Below, in pieces: positions 1 through 11,509 of a stretch of 64,000 nucleotides of DNA (the stretch's first letter is position 1; each line of letters opens with the position of its first letter). Below the pieces are notes generated by a model. That model was not told the DNA's origin, did no database searches, and saw only the letters and a program-made list of their open reading frames with translations. The stretch comes from Owenia fusiformis (lineage: Eukaryota > Annelida > Polychaeta > Sabellida > Oweniidae), in assembly GCA_903813345.2 (NCBI GenBank), contig CAIIXF020000025.1, positions 62,001 to 126,000 of the forward strand. Reading direction: 5' to 3'. Made by a program: the position numbers and the translations under genes.

Positions 1-2680
1 AATAGTTTACCTCATAAAATCAGAGTATTCCCACAGTGGCTATGCTTCAACATTGTTGTCTGTTAGTTCTGATGCATTCTGGAAAATCAATAATGTTGTG
101 TGTGTAAGAATACAATAAATGTGTACATGACAGGCCTGAATACAGAATGCAGTTGTTCTGTTTTTTGGTTTACAAAATCATTTACATCCAAATTTTTTTT
201 TTGATTTTGACTTTAAATTGGGCCAAACTTTTTCTGGATTTTTTCAGGATGGGATAAAAAGGAATTTTATTGTGAGCCCCTGGTTATTAATATTTCATAT
301 CTAGTGAGACATTTGTAATCAGAATAATTATATAATACATGTACATTCTCTTACCTATACAATACAGACATGTACCTTTATTAATATTGGTACATGTAGA
401 TGTATAAAACATATACTGTGTCTTTATAAGCTGATCAAATATTTCTAGCTGGAAACCTTCACAAATACTATGAGGGGCACAGATCTTCTACAAGTCTTTG
501 AACTCGACACCAATCACTTTTATTGTTGCACTATATCGAAGAACTGAAGCATTGTCTTGAGGGGTGATTGGTCAATTCTTTCATGGCAAACCGCATGTGG
601 AAATTGTGCTGTGCCAGTACATCAACCTACAATAAATGAAGCACAAATATAAAGGTTTGGATCAAATTATGAAATTTTGTTTGGAAAAGATGGCTTATTA
701 AGAAGGCACATATCAAGTGAAAGTATGACAAGGCACAAAGTGAACAGAATTGCACCCTTGAATAGAATACAAAAAAAATCCAAAATAGCAACCCTAACAT
801 TTACTTAGATTGCCTAATGCCTAAAAACTAATCAGCTCTAAACTTTCATTTGTAGAAACATCTCTAAAATCTTGAATGAATGAATACATGAAATCTGTAT
901 TAACATTTACTCAGATTGCTGAAAAAGGAATGAGTTCTAAACTTTCATAGGTAGAAACATCCTTGAAAATTTCAAATGGATCCCTCAAATAGTTTGGCTG
1001 GAAACCTATAGACAAGCCTTGACAGAAAGGAGTATAATTGGTTTTCTAAGTTAAGAGATTGTTTCACATAATATAATGTAATTTCTTGTAAGAGTGATTT
1101 TAATTAATAATTATCACAAAGAATTATGCCATGTATAAATATTACTGAGAATTGAAAGTACAAATGTGGTATTGGTATATGCCAGAAATCAGAACTAAGA
1201 GGTGTTGACATCTATTTTTCTAATGAATGTATGGATGTGATTTGTGAATGAAAGATGAAATAGGAAGGAATTTGAATGAACAACAGGCTCTACATGGAAC
1301 AAATATATGCTTGTATGCTTGTTAATGAACTCTTTTTGAAATAAAATACTATTCGTCACAAGATGGGGTGACAGTTGATTATTTCGTTTATCAGAAATCA
1401 TTGATTGAACGTTAAATTTGGAAATAACATGTGTGTTTACTAAAAAGTTGAAATTAAGTTAAAGTGAATTTAATTTGGAATTTGCTTTTGAAACTGGGAA
1501 AGTATAACGTAATAGACCAAAATCTTAGTTGATTTAGTTTAACTTTAGACCCGTGGATTTAAGGATGACCCAGGAAAATTAAACATTATTGTTTTCACTT
1601 AGACATACTAGATGATTTCTGATGCATTTTCCACAAGACAGATTTCATAATAAAATACACAATATAAGTCATTACAGTAGAATACTGATTGTAATTGTAC
1701 ATGCAAGACATTGTAAGGCATGTTGAATAATTGGTTAAATACAAAACCTGGAGGATCTGCATATAAGTTACCTTCAACTTTGCCAGAAAATAAGAATTAA
1801 AATGAAGACTTAAACCTAAATAACTTTTTGATTTGGAGATCTTGACTTGAGGAGTTTGCTGCATTTTCTTGTTTGACAACTTTGAATTTTAAAAATAAAA
1901 CGATCAAAGGACTATATTGCAACAGTTTTTGAAACAAGATGATCCAGCCAGTGAAAATGTATATAACGGACACGTAAATTGAAACATAATTTGCTGTTTT
2001 AAATTGTCAATAATGTATGATGTACAATACAACATTAGTTAGGCCTATTGCTTTCAAGTGATTGACAGAATATTGATTTTTGTTTGTTTTGGCGATCAGT
2101 TTATTGGTAGATTAGTTGGTTGGTTGTTTGTTTGCTTGATTGGTTTTATTACTGGTACGTTGAGTTAGAGATTAGTTGGGCATTTTGAGGCATAAAAATG
2201 ATAAAATGAAAAAAATTATATTCATAACCCTGATAGGAATGTTAGGTACTCAATCACCCAGCTACCGGGTCACCCATTTTTTACACAAAACCTCGTCTTT
2301 CGGGGTATGTAATTGCCTAAGGTTAGGAAGAAGTCTAGTTCCTATTCTTTGTATGTTTTTGATGGCTTCAATGTCCTTTTTATACTACAGGCTCCAAGTT
2401 GAGTTCTTACAGTGCTGGTGGATATTAATTGATCAGTCGTTTAATTGGCAATTTTCTTGAATTTTTACAATTAATGTCCCAAACTCCCACAAACTGCAGA
2501 AAAGTATATACCATAAATCATATTTACCAAAATGAGTGTCTCCAAGGCTTCACACCAGCGTATGCACAATGCATTTGTCACGAGTTTGAGCTGAAATTTT
2601 GTGCATTCTACCTATCAGATAAGAGTCTCAGGGGTATGTAGGCAAATTCATTTTGGTAGGAGCACTCTGTTTAGTTTGAA
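1..2680. other. AT-rich stretch without a supportable gene
   Basis: Short open frames occur here on both strands, but none has a recognisable domain, an exon-like boundary or a related copy elsewhere in the window. The only structured content I see is the dispersed repeat near 735-1015. I find no RNA gene. Confidence 0.5.
735..1015. repeat. Dispersed repeat R, two degraded partial copies
   Basis: A block containing 'aacatttactYagattgc' followed by 'ctaaactttcat' and 'gtagaaacat' occurs twice in succession (about 795-870 and 900-965). Related copies lie at about 7600-7740 and 9050-9190, where they adjoin the exon-cassette repeats. Here too the block follows the 'gaacagaattgcacccttga' text seen next to the cassettes (compare 9020-9060 and 50290-50320). 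This is probably an outlying, decayed piece of the same amplified unit. Confidence 0.55.
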
Positions 2681-2689
2681 AACGCACCC

Positions 2690-2840
2690 TTTATTATTAT
2701 TATATATCAGCACTATATACTCCAAGATTGGACGGACAAGGCCATTAAGAGTAGCTTGAGAGAATCTTTGCCAATATATGTAGCTTCGCTTTATTACTCC
2801 TAAAACTATATTTGCTCTATTTGCTAAAAATTAGGTCCTG
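2690..2840 (-). mobile_element. LINE reverse-transcriptase scrap (CR1/L2-like)
   Basis: The minus strand reads ANRANIVLGVIKRSYI, then VRPILEYIVLIY. This matches the RT thumb region of CR1/L2/Daphne-type LINEs, which typically reads 'AN..LG.IKRSF ... LVRP.LEY...VW.P'. Only about 45 residues are readable. Flanking frames are not recognisable, so this is a dead fragment. It could belong to another non-LTR clade. Confidence 0.55.
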
Positions 2841-2844
2841 CAAA

Positions 2845-3900
2845 TGTGTTTCTATTTTTCATTTACTGTCTCAATGTGGTCATTTGATTGCTTATTTTTT
2901 AGATTCGAAGTTCAAAATTGTAAACCAAGTTGTAAATAAACCATAGATCTATTTTTTGAATGTTAAGGTTCAGATTGTATCACTGTTAAATAAATATCTG
3001 CTTTAAATCGGCTTACTAGCCTTTTGCGGATTATTGATGTAGATGTAGAAAATCAAAGTAGACTCTTAGATCTACAAATTAATAGGGAGAATAAAAAGTT
3101 CAAGTTGTCAAAAAATTGTTTGTAATGTAACCTACAAGCTAATTTTTTATAGAATGGATATTTAGTCTAACCATGTGATACTTACATGACTAACTTTACA
3201 TTTCGCTGCAAAGAACCTCTAAAAACGATAGAAATCATAAGTAAAAAGCTTTCTTTGGAGAAATAAATGTAAATAGACTAGTCTAGGTAGCCATTTTGAA
3301 TTTCGAAAACTAGGATTTTGTACAGTAATGAATCCTTTTTACAATAAAGTCAAAGTTATATATGTAATACAGATTTTATTAATTTGTGAATGTTAAGTAT
3401 TAATTATTATATATACAATTATATTTGTAAGATGTAAATGTGTTTTTACCAGCATATATAAAATGATTCTGTTTGGTACACCATGAGAATAGTTGAATAG
3501 TTTGGGAACCCCAAATATACAGTAGGTAACTAACTCCCATAATTCTTTGGTATTTATTGCCCCTAGATTTAGATTCCTATTGGATGTATGCTATGACATT
3601 GTACTTTGGAAGATATCTTCCTTTTTAAATCATGAATAAGAAAAGGTGAGCGAATATTTGATTAATAAGTAATATCTTAGTCTAATGAGGACTTTAAAGG
3701 TCAAATTTACGATATATATACTATTAGATCTATAGGTCTGAATGACCTAGTAGTGAATAACTATAACTATAACTAGGGATGTTTTACACCGTGTTTTGGT
3801 AGGGTACATTTACAACATTAGGTCTAGCCTAGGCCTAGATTATTTGGTAAAACATTGCAAGATCAGGGTGCAGTTCTTGCCCGTAGCCAGCTTTTAGGCC
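2845..3900. other. No gene or repeat recognised
   Basis: AT-rich sequence with no long open frame, no clear inverted repeat and no match to the repeat families found elsewhere in the window. Confidence 0.5.
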
Positions 3901-3910
3901 TACCAGGAGG

Positions 3911-4008
3911 TAGTTCAACAAGTTAAAACTAGTCACGGCAACAAGAACACTCAGATTATAAACGAAAGCCGTGGTATTCAATACTATTGGGTTAAACTTG
4001 TTGAACTA
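3911..4008. mobile_element. 98-bp MITE with perfect 9-bp target duplication
   Basis: The element starts TAGTTCAACAAGTT and ends with the exact reverse complement AACTTGTTGAACTA, giving perfect 14-bp terminal inverted repeats. Both sides carry the same 9-mer ACCAGGAGG (3902-3910 and 4009-4017). A 9-bp target duplication is usual for Mutator-like elements, so a non-autonomous MULE is the best guess, though other superfamilies cannot be excluded. It has no coding capacity. The intact ends and duplication suggest a fairly recent insertion. Confidence 0.85.
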
Positions 4009-4253
4009 ACCAGGAGGGGGAGCTTTTTCACAATTTTGTCCAAAAATCACCATACTTTATCAATAGTTCTGGAAGAAGGATGTTTCCTTCTTGATGTGGA
4101 AAGTATCAACCAGTTCAAGAATGAAATAGACAGACATCTTTCAATTTTCAAATTCCAATGTAATCTTGCGGATTGCCCCCCCCCCCAAAAAAAACCAAGA
4201 ATCCTACAAATTCATCCAATATTAGTCCGAATAAGTAGATCTAATCGAAAACA

Positions 4254-4748
4254 CGGACGTCAAGTACGTTTCTGCCGAAAGCTGGAGCTATATATTTTTT
4301 AAGGACTGGAAACAAGATGGCAGTCTATTTCAATTCTGCCAATTCGTGTTGGCCTTATTTATCACTATTGACTCAGTTGTTCATCTAGTTTTTCTTACCT
4401 TAGATACTTAGTAATCTATTTAGTATAATATTGTTTCCAAAATTATTGTCATTTGCGATAATTAGTACTAAAAGTTCTTTTAACAGGTCAGCTGCCATTT
4501 GCTTGGCTTAATCATACCAGTCCACAAAAACAGTGAAATCATATTAAAAATACCAATAAAACTTTAAAATTGAGGCAGATGCGATACAAAAAGACTCTAT
4601 TAGATACAGATATACAGATTACAGTCACCAAGATGAGCTAATTTCAAGCGAGACTGGGAAATAAAAAGGTAGTTCATTCTTGTTTCCAGTTCTCTAAATA
4701 ATCTATGCTCATTGCTCCGGCTTTCGCCAGAAACTTACTTGACGTCTG
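4254..4748. repeat. Inverted repeat, arms about 65-70 bp
   Basis: The left arm (about 4254-4318, from 'gacgtcaagtacgtttctg' to 'ggaaacaagatgg') is matched in inverted orientation by 4676-4748 ('cttgtttccagttct' to 'aaacttacttgacgtctg'). The arms are clearly diverged. The interior holds no recognisable coding sequence. This may be the core of an old foldback transposon, but I see no clean termini or target duplication. Confidence 0.5.
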
Positions 4749-5151
4749 TGATCTAAAAAGATAAAATCTATCTGGATAAATTATTGGATCATACAAATTC
4801 ATGGCCCAAAGTTACCAATATTGCTTAGCTCTGGCCTGGGGGCCCACAGGACCTTGAAGCTTATTCCGTACCAGGACTATAATCCTTGATTGGCCTCCAT
4901 CTTTACAACTTGGGAGAAAAATTCACGCCTCCCTAAATTAAAATACCTACCTCAATAAATTCCTGAGTATTTGTGCATTCTTTTTTTTGTATAGTTGAAT
5001 CCCCAATGATTTGGGTTTGTCAGCAGAATGAGTAAATTTTCGTTTTTGTAAGCAATATTTGCATGTAATATTTTATTTACTAATTTCAACTGTCCAATTC
5101 CTCCATATATTGGTTCATCCAGGCTCTGCTGCACCATTCATACGGGGAATC

Positions 5152-6262
5152 TCCTAATAGTAAGCTGAATTAGTTTGTTTTCTTCCAACATGGTTATATT
5201 AGCATTGTAGACATTATTCGGATCACAATGGTATATAACAATGTTATATTTGAGAGTATGCATGGGGGAAGATTCAATTCTTATAGACACAGGTCCTTTT
5301 TTGAGATTTCATGATATTTCTTTTGGGTAGGGTTACACCTTACAGTTTGCATCACAGATTGAGTACACCCAACTGAGGTGAACATGGCCATATGGGGTAT
5401 CATTGGAAAGTGATTTCTACTATTTTTCGAGTGGTATCTATGTCAAGGCGCTTGATTGCATCCTATGACGTCATAATGGTAGGAAGAAACAAAGGGTTCA
5501 TTCAAAACTGCCCCGAAAATAACTGAATGGCACGGGAGAATGGAGTTTGGGTTACTTGGCACAGTGGCCTCGCCCCAAAAACGCCAAAGTTGCTTCAAAA
5601 TGTCACGATTTTGGTACCATTGTTCAGTTAAGATACAGCCTTTTAATATGATATGCGCTATTAGGCTTCTTAATGAACTAAAAAACCTCTAAAAGGGATA
5701 AAACTTACAAAATACCCCCAAAAAGCGCCTTCTAATAGTAAACTGAATTAGTTTGTTTTCTTCAAACATGGTTATATTAGCATTGTGGGCATTATCCCAA
5801 TTACAAAGATATATAACAATGCTATATTTGAGAAAATGCATGGGGGAAGATTCAATCCTTATAGACAAAGGTCCTTTTAGCAAAATACAGAAAATTTGAT
5901 TTCGAGATTTCTTGAAATTTCTTTTGGGTAGGGGTACCCCTTACAGTTTGCATCACAGATTGAGTACACCTAATTGAGGTGAACATGGCCATATGGGGTA
6001 TCAATTGAAAGTGATTTTTACTATCTTTTGAATGATATCCATGTCAAGGCGTTAGATTGCATCTTATGATGTCATAACGCTAGGAAGAAACAAAGGTTCA
6101 TTCAAAACTGCCCGAAAAACAATTGAATGGCATGGGAGAATTGAATTAGGGGTACTTGTCACATTGGCCTTGCTTCCATAACACCAAAGTTGCTTCAAAA
6201 TGTCACGATTTTGGTACCATTGTTCAGCTAAGATATAGCCCTTTAATATGATATGCGATATT
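5152..6262. repeat. Direct duplication of a block of about 515 bp
   Basis: 5152-5667 and 5732-6262 are about 90% alike by eye. Shared landmarks include 'atgcatgggggaagattcaat', 'gtgaacatggccatatggggt' and 'aaatgtcacgattttgg', at an offset of about 580 bp. A unique spacer of about 65 bp lies between them. Neither copy has coding capacity that I recognise. Single-base differences spread through both copies mean the duplication is not recent. Confidence 0.8.
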
Positions 6263-6521
6263 AATCAGTCATATTGAAAATTCCTTCTCGAGCAGAGGTC
6301 CTACACCCATAAGGCATAAGCCTATAAAATTTGAATAAAATCCATCAATCGGTATTTGAGTTATCGTCCAAACACACGGATGTCATTTGTTGTTGCTGCA
6401 TTAGTGTTTTCATTCGTTGTCTTCTTTCTTTGTCTTGAATTGATTGTGATGTTAGTTATCTTTCTTCAGGGTCCACAGACTTGAGACTGCGCATAGGTGG
6501 GTTAAATGTTTTGATCCGTCT

Positions 6522-6645
6522 GGAAAACTCTCCGCTTCCTCTTACTGATGCTCTTATGTTGTCTTCTGTCAGTTCCTCCCTCTTACTTATGATTTGTCTT
6601 CTTACTTTACCCTCTTTGCGGAGAATATACCGTTTCATATTCATT
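6522..6645 (-). pseudogene. Exon-like cassette E, copy 1
   Basis: The minus-strand frame reads MKRYILRKEGKVRRQIISKR and continues EELTEDNIRASVRGSGEF. The piece is basic and charged, about 41 residues long, and also present at 7971-8097. I do not recognise the family. It lies just downstream of cassette C on the same strand, which suggests both are exons of one gene type. No second, conserved copy of a whole gene is present to test this. Confidence 0.4.
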
Positions 6646-6765
6646 AGTTAATGTTCTCTTCCTTCATTAATTTTCCAATGCTTTATGATGATATTCTCCT
6701 GCATATTGTATTTAATACATATACATTTTTTCTTGTTCTAGCTTTTTTTCTTGTTTCTAGCTTAC

Positions 6766-6880
6766 CATCTGTAATGGTGTTTCCATTAAGGATGAAGGTA
6801 TATTTTTTATCAATCTTCAAATTTCTTTCTATCCATAGAACCGTTGACATTTTATAAATGTCATCTTGTAGGGCAATGAT
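6766..6880 (-). pseudogene. Exon-like cassette C, copy 1
   Basis: The minus strand reads LQDDIYKMSTVLWIERNLKI then DKKYTFILNGNTITDG, ending at a canonical donor (G|GTAAG, GT at 6764-6765). The same exon with the same donor occurs at 8216-8330 and, on the plus strand, at 48739, 50814 and 51946. Plus-strand copies have an acceptor (tttctttcaag) right before the ATG. This copy lacks that acceptor. Function unknown. The residue pattern is faintly like a beta-rich nucleic-acid-binding fold, but I cannot support that. Confidence 0.5.
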
Positions 6881-7511
6881 CAAAAGATTAAGAAAAATGG
6901 CTACCATTATGAAATTCAATGGCCATCTTCAAAATCTCCTTCAGCAAAGCTCCTTTGTCTATCCCTATATATAAATTTTGAACCAAATCCATTCACTGGT
7001 TTTTAGTTATCAAAGATTACATATTTTTTTACAAAAATGGCTGCCATTTTGAAATTCAGCGGGGTACCGCAATTATGACATAGCACAGATATCTGCCCGC
7101 TTGGAGCGGAACGTAAAGCTATATCTGCCCACTGATGAAAATACAATTTTATACAAACCTGCTTTATGTACCTATAACACTTCCCAAGTATGGGATAAAT
7201 GTATTTATACAATTTTCTACAATTTCAGCCAAAAATGTTTTGGTGGTGACATAAACATGAATGTGGATAGAATTTAATTCAAGCATCAGTATTAATTTGT
7301 GCGACCCAAAAAATATCATAGCATTCAAAAATTATTTTAGATACAATTATATAAAGAACTTGACATCTATTCATTATTTTCAAAACTCTGAAGATTCGCT
7401 GCACCAATGACATATGTTATCTGGGACATCTGTGTACTTGAAAGAATAAAGAATCTAAAATTCAACAAGGCATTAATATGACAATATGTCCCCACTTACT
7501 TGGTCAAATCA

Positions 7512-7970
7512 CTCCTGAGAACTTGTAGATGATTTTGAAAAAAAGTTGGTCAATTTGAAGCAAGTTGAAAAAAGACCTTTTTGACAAGATTTAACGACGG
7601 AAAATCCAAAATGGCCATCTTAACATTTACTTAAAATGCCCAAAAAGTAATCAGTTCCAAACTTTCATATGTAATAACATGCCTGAAAATTTCAGGTAAA
7701 TCCCTCAAACAATTTGGTTGAAAACCTGTAAACAAATTGAAAAGTGAGACACTAGCTGCCCACCTGCATGCTCACCTACCACAACCCATCAAGCCAATAA
7801 CAATATGGTACGTTTTTTTAGGTACAATAAAAAGTTAAGTTCAAACAATGTTTAAATATAATTACCACTTCAATTTTGGTTTCTGGTGTACAGACCAGTG
7901 TCACTGGTCCCTGCAAATATCTAGCTAACTCTAAATTTTTGAAGAGGTATTTTCTCCCTTATGGAAAACT
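7512..7970. other. Spacer with a copy of repeat R
   Basis: No gene. The part at about 7600-7740 is a copy of dispersed repeat R ('ccatcttaacatttactta', 'gtaataacatgcctgaaaat'). The stretch at 7880-7970 shares 'gaagaggtattttctccctt' with the cassette-A repeats at 12.8-13.9 kb. Confidence 0.6.
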
Positions 7971-8097
7971 GGAAAACTCTCCGCTTCCTCTTACTGATGC
8001 TCTTATGTTGTCTTCTGTCAGTTCCTCCCTCTTACTTATGATTTGTCCTCTTACTTTACCCTCTTTGCGGAGAATATACCGTTTCATATTCATTAGT
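7971..8097 (-). pseudogene. Exon-like cassette E, copy 2
   Basis: Same charged reading frame as at 6522-6645 (KRYILRKEGKVRGQIISKRE and on to SVRGSGEF), with very few base changes. It ends in 'ggaaaactctcc' like copy 1, and its 3' flank then diverges completely. That marks the edge of the duplicated block. Unknown family. Confidence 0.4.
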
Positions 8098-8215
8098 TAA
8101 TGTTCTCTTCCTTCATTAATTTTCCAGTGCTTCATGATGATATTCTCCTGCATATTGTATTTAATACATATACATTTTTTTCTTGTTCTAGATTTTTTTC
8201 TTGTTTCTAGCTTAC

Positions 8216-8330
8216 CATCTGTAATGGTGTTTCCATTAAGGATGAAGGTATATTCTTTATCAATCTTCAAATTTCTTTCTATCCATAGAACCGTTGACAT
8301 TTTATAAATGTCATCTTGTAGGACAATAGT
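8216..8330 (-). pseudogene. Exon-like cassette C, copy 2
   Basis: The minus strand reads VLQDDIYKMSTVLWIERNLK then IDKEYTFILNGNTITDG, followed by a GTAAG donor at 8211-8215. It is nearly identical to 6766-6880. The open frame runs through the exon, so purifying selection on a parent gene, or very recent copying, is possible. Unknown function. Confidence 0.5.
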
Positions 8331-8968
8331 CAAAAGATTAAGAAAAATGGCTACCATTATGAAATTCAATGGCCATCTTCAAAATCTCCTTCAGCAAAAC
8401 TCCTTTGTCTATCCCTATATATAAATTTTGAACCAAATCCATTCACTGGTTTTTAGTTATCAAAGATTACATATTTTTACAAAAATGGCTGCCATTTTGA
8501 AATTCAGTGGGGTACCGCAATTATGACATAGCACAGATATCTGCCCACTTGGAGCGGAACGTAAAGCTATATCTGCCCACTGATGAAAATACAATTTTAT
8601 ACAAACCTGCTTTATGTACCTATAACACTTCCCAAGTATGGGATAAATGTATTTATACAATTTTCTACAATTTCAGTCAAAAATGTTTTGGTGGTGACAT
8701 AAACATGAATGTGGATAGAATTTAATTCAAGTATCAGTATTAATTTGTGTGACCCAAAAAATATAATAGCGCTCAAAAATTATTTCAAAAACAATTATAT
8801 AAAGAACTAACATCTCTTCACTGTTTTCCAAACTCTGCAGATCAGCTGCACTTATGACACACTTTATCTGGGACATCTGCGTATCCTGAAAGAACAAAAC
8901 TAAAGAGCTTAAAATTCAACAAGGCATTAATATGACAATATGTTCCTACTTACTTGGTCAAATCTGAA

Positions 8969-9290
8969 ATCTAAAGTCACATTTGAACTCATGAGAACTT
9001 GTAGATGATTTTAAAAACAAGCCACATGGTGAACAGAATCACACCCTTGAACAGAATACACTTTTCGGGATGGAAAATTCAAAATGACCACCTTAACATT
9101 TACCCAGACTGCTGAAAACTGATCAGTTCTAAACTTTCCAAAGAATCATCTTTTTAGGATGAATCCATGAAACTTGTAAACAACCCTCAAGAGACACGTT
9201 TTAAGGATTTAATACAAGTATCAGTATTAATTTGTGTGACCCAAAAAATATCATAGCATTCAAAAATTATTTTAACTCTCCTGCGCAATT
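8969..9290. other. Spacer with a copy of repeat R and a short unit-C tail
   Basis: No gene. About 9050-9190 is a copy of repeat R. 9210-9275 repeats the 'cagtattaatttgtgtgacc' text found in both 6.5-9 kb units. Confidence 0.55.
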
Positions 9291-9294
9291 TTGC

Positions 9295-10390
9295 CATCTT
9301 CCGATTTTCTAATTTTGTAATTTTTCATCATTTCCAGATTTTTTCTCTCGATTTCCCCCGATTTCTTCAAAAAACTTCGCATATTTTAGGTAAAAATCCC
9401 CCGATTTTGTCTGTGTCCTCCCGTTTTTTCCTCCTACCTTTGATTTTTAAAACTTCGCATGTTTTAGGTAAAAATCCCCCGATTTTGTCTGTACCCTCCC
9501 GTTTTTTTCCCTCCTACCTCCCGATTTTTAACTTGAATCTGAGTACTCATCAATTGTCTCCAGTAGTTACATATAAGTCAATTAACTCCAGTGACATCTA
9601 ATCATGAAAAACAAAGTTAATCTAATATAAATGTCCAATCAACAACAAGGAAATTAGCGCACGCGCAACAATTTTAATCAGTAAGAGCGAATCCATCCTT
9701 TATTACGATTCTAGCGCATGCGTATAACGTAGATAATCTCCTGAATGGCTCCCAGGATGCAACATCGATACCGATACTCCCTATGTTGTGACTACAAAAT
9801 TCGAATTCAAACTGCATTTTCGTTTGGTATCTTTACCAAGAGAAACTTCCTGTTTTATAAAGAAGTCTCTTGTTTTTAAAAAAAATATCCTGTTTTCTCT
9901 TGTTTTTAAGGAAAATATACTGTTTTGTCCTGTTTTAAAAGAAAATATCCTGTTTTCTCCTGTTTTTAAAGATAATCTGCTTTCTCATGCTTTTAAAATA
10001 AATTGTTTTCTCCTGTTTTTAAAGAAAACCTCCTGTTTAGACTGAAAATCTCCTGTTTTCTCCTGTTTTTTAGATGGTAACTTGTTTTCTAAAAGAAGCC
10101 TCCTGTTTTCTCCTGTTTTTTAAAAGAAGTCTCCTGTTTTCTCCTGTTTTTTAAAGAAAATCTCCTGTTTAGACTGAAAGTCTCTTGTTTTCTCCTGTTT
10201 TTTAGATGGTAACTTGTTTATTAAAAGAAACCTCCTGTTTTCTCCTGTTTTTTAAAAGAAGTCTCCTGTTTTCTCCTGTTTTTTTCAGTAAAACTCTCCT
10301 GTTTTTCTCCTATTTTTTGCAAAATATCTCCTGGATTCTCCTGTTTTTTTTAAAAAAAACTCCTGTTTTTTTCTCTGAGAGGTTGGCAGG
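9295..10390. repeat. Strand-asymmetric T-rich low-complexity block
   Basis: The plus strand is dominated by two short themes: 'cccccgattttgtctgt' and 'cctcccgttttttcc' in 9340-9540, and then many copies of 'ctcctgtttt' in 9840-10375. The block ends 'gaggttggcaggtatg', which looks like the end of a known style of animal interspersed repeat. It is inserted into cassette-A DNA, which resumes right after it ('aaggatctctgtctttccaa'). The open frames it contains are by-products of its composition. Confidence 0.65.
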
Positions 10391-10394
10391 TATG

Positions 10395-10490
10395 TTATTT
10401 AAGGATCTCTGTCTTTCCAATGTCACAAGACCAAAATTTGGATACTACTCCATTCTCACTGTCCCCATTTGTGACTTGAACACTAGACTC
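10395..10490 (-). pseudogene. Exon-like cassette A, copy 1
   Basis: The minus strand reads VTNGDSENGVVSKFWSCDIG then KTEILK. Related frames lie at 10690-10770, 12895-12985, 13220-13320, 13540-13640 and 13860-13960. The T-rich block abuts its 3' side. No family recognised. Confidence 0.4.
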
Positions 10491-10619
10491 GAATAACCTT
10501 ACAGAGCAAAGTTACCCTAAAATTGAAGTAATCTGTCCATTAGTTGCTGAAAATTTAAAATAATACATGAAGAATTAATTTTTAAAAAATTGAAATAAAA
10601 AATCTTTATACAAAGTAAT

Positions 10620-10775
10620 GTTATGGGTCTTTGCAAATACCTAGTGGTCTCTATATTCTTGAAAATACATTTTCTCCCTTCTTCAACAATTTGTTTTTCC
10701 AATGTCACCAGACCAAAATTTGGATATTACTCCTTTCTCACTGTTCCCAATTGTGACTTCAATACAACATAAACA
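10620..10775 (-). pseudogene. Exon-like cassette A, diverged copy
   Basis: It carries the 'aatgtcaccagaccaaaatt' and 'actcctttctcactgt' landmarks of cassette A and an open minus-strand frame (TLEKQIVEEGRKCIFKNIET). The differences from other copies are many, so it is old. The stretch on its other side resembles the text at 7890-7930. Confidence 0.4.
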
Positions 10776-10956
10776 AAATCAAACCTTTAAATAAAATAAA
10801 CAGTTTTCAGAATGGAAAATCCAAAATAAACAGAAATGGCGGTCCCCCATGTAAAATTCTATTTTGAAGGAGCAGAGATAGAACAAATTCATTAATATAA
10901 ATATCTGAGTATACTTCTTTCCACATGACTCTTTTGGTCTCCAGCAAAAAGTCAGC

Positions 10957-11440
10957 TTGCTTCACAAGCAGAAAATCAATTATTTTACTCAAACAACTCG
11001 AAAACGTGGAAGAGGACCACTTAAACATATGTTCTCCCTGTTTGATGCCATGGTAACATCCATCTTGTGCTATGGTTCAGAGATATTGGGATTTGAATGG
11101 TATAATGTAATTGAATGTACACAAGGTCAATTTTGTAAATATTACATAGGTGTGGGATCACAATCAAATGATGCAGCAGTATTAGATGAATGTAGCAGAC
11201 TTCCACTTTGTATCACTTATATGCTCAGAACCATAAAATACTGAATAAAATTAAGAAGATTGCCTAATCATAGACACAAAGAATCATGTTATAATATGCT
11301 TTTGCAACTAGATCAATCTGGGGAAACAACTGTGACATCAAAAATAAAATATTTGCTTTTTTCACTGGGATAAGAACATGTATAGTTTGAGCAAAGTGTA
11401 AGAAATCAATTATACTTTATTTTATATGTAAAAAAGACTT
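10957..11440 (+). mobile_element. LINE ORF2 C-terminal fragment
   Basis: The plus strand reads LFDAMVTSILCYGSEILGFE, then a Q-x-FCKYYIGV segment, then DECSRLPLCITYMLRTIKY. Past a stop it continues NHRHKESCYNMLLQLD. This matches the C-terminal half of RTE/CR1-type reverse transcriptases ('LFD.MV..IL.YG.E.WG ... Q..FCK...GV ... E..R.PL'). A near copy in inverted orientation lies at 46960-47330, joined to the same neighbouring cassette B. The LINE end and the cassette were therefore copied together. Confidence 0.75.
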
Positions 11441-11509
11441 AAAAGTTATGTAGTCATTGATGTAGGATCATAATCAAATAATGCAGTGGCATTAAACAAT
11501 AAAATGGAA

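Larger units (their letters stand above)
6522..7511 (-). repeat. Exon-cassette unit, copy 1 (cassettes E and C plus intron-like DNA)
   Basis: This block of about 990 bp is repeated almost unchanged at 7971-8968. It carries, on the minus strand, an exon-like cassette C and then cassette E. The rest is non-coding and includes 'cattcaaaaattatttta' and 'gcattaatatgacaatatgt'. Related text recurs on the opposite strand at 48.47-52.1 kb, so the unit belongs to an amplified local family. Confidence 0.8.
7971..8968 (-). repeat. Exon-cassette unit, copy 2
   Basis: Second copy of the 6522-7511 block at an offset of about 1450 bp. It keeps the same order: cassette C (8216-8330), cassette E (7971-8097) and the same non-coding part. 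It runs a little further in similarity to the plus-strand unit at 50.29-50.60 kb, including 'tttatctgggacatctgcgtatcctgaaag' in inverted form there. Confidence 0.8.

Noticed and set aside
2176-2460. 94-residue plus-strand open frame
   Set aside because: Hydrophobic and rich in chance-like composition. No domain, no splice context and no second copy.
4036-4302. 88-residue plus-strand open frame
   Set aside because: It runs through a poly-C/poly-A tract and into an inverted-repeat arm. No motif is seen.
6522-8968. Polinton or virus-derived gene cluster
   Set aside because: No polymerase, ATPase, protease or capsid motif was found in the cassettes, and no long terminal repeats were seen.
9788-10496. 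Two plus-strand open frames rich in Phe and Leu
   Set aside because: By-products of the CTCCTGTTTT low-complexity repeat.
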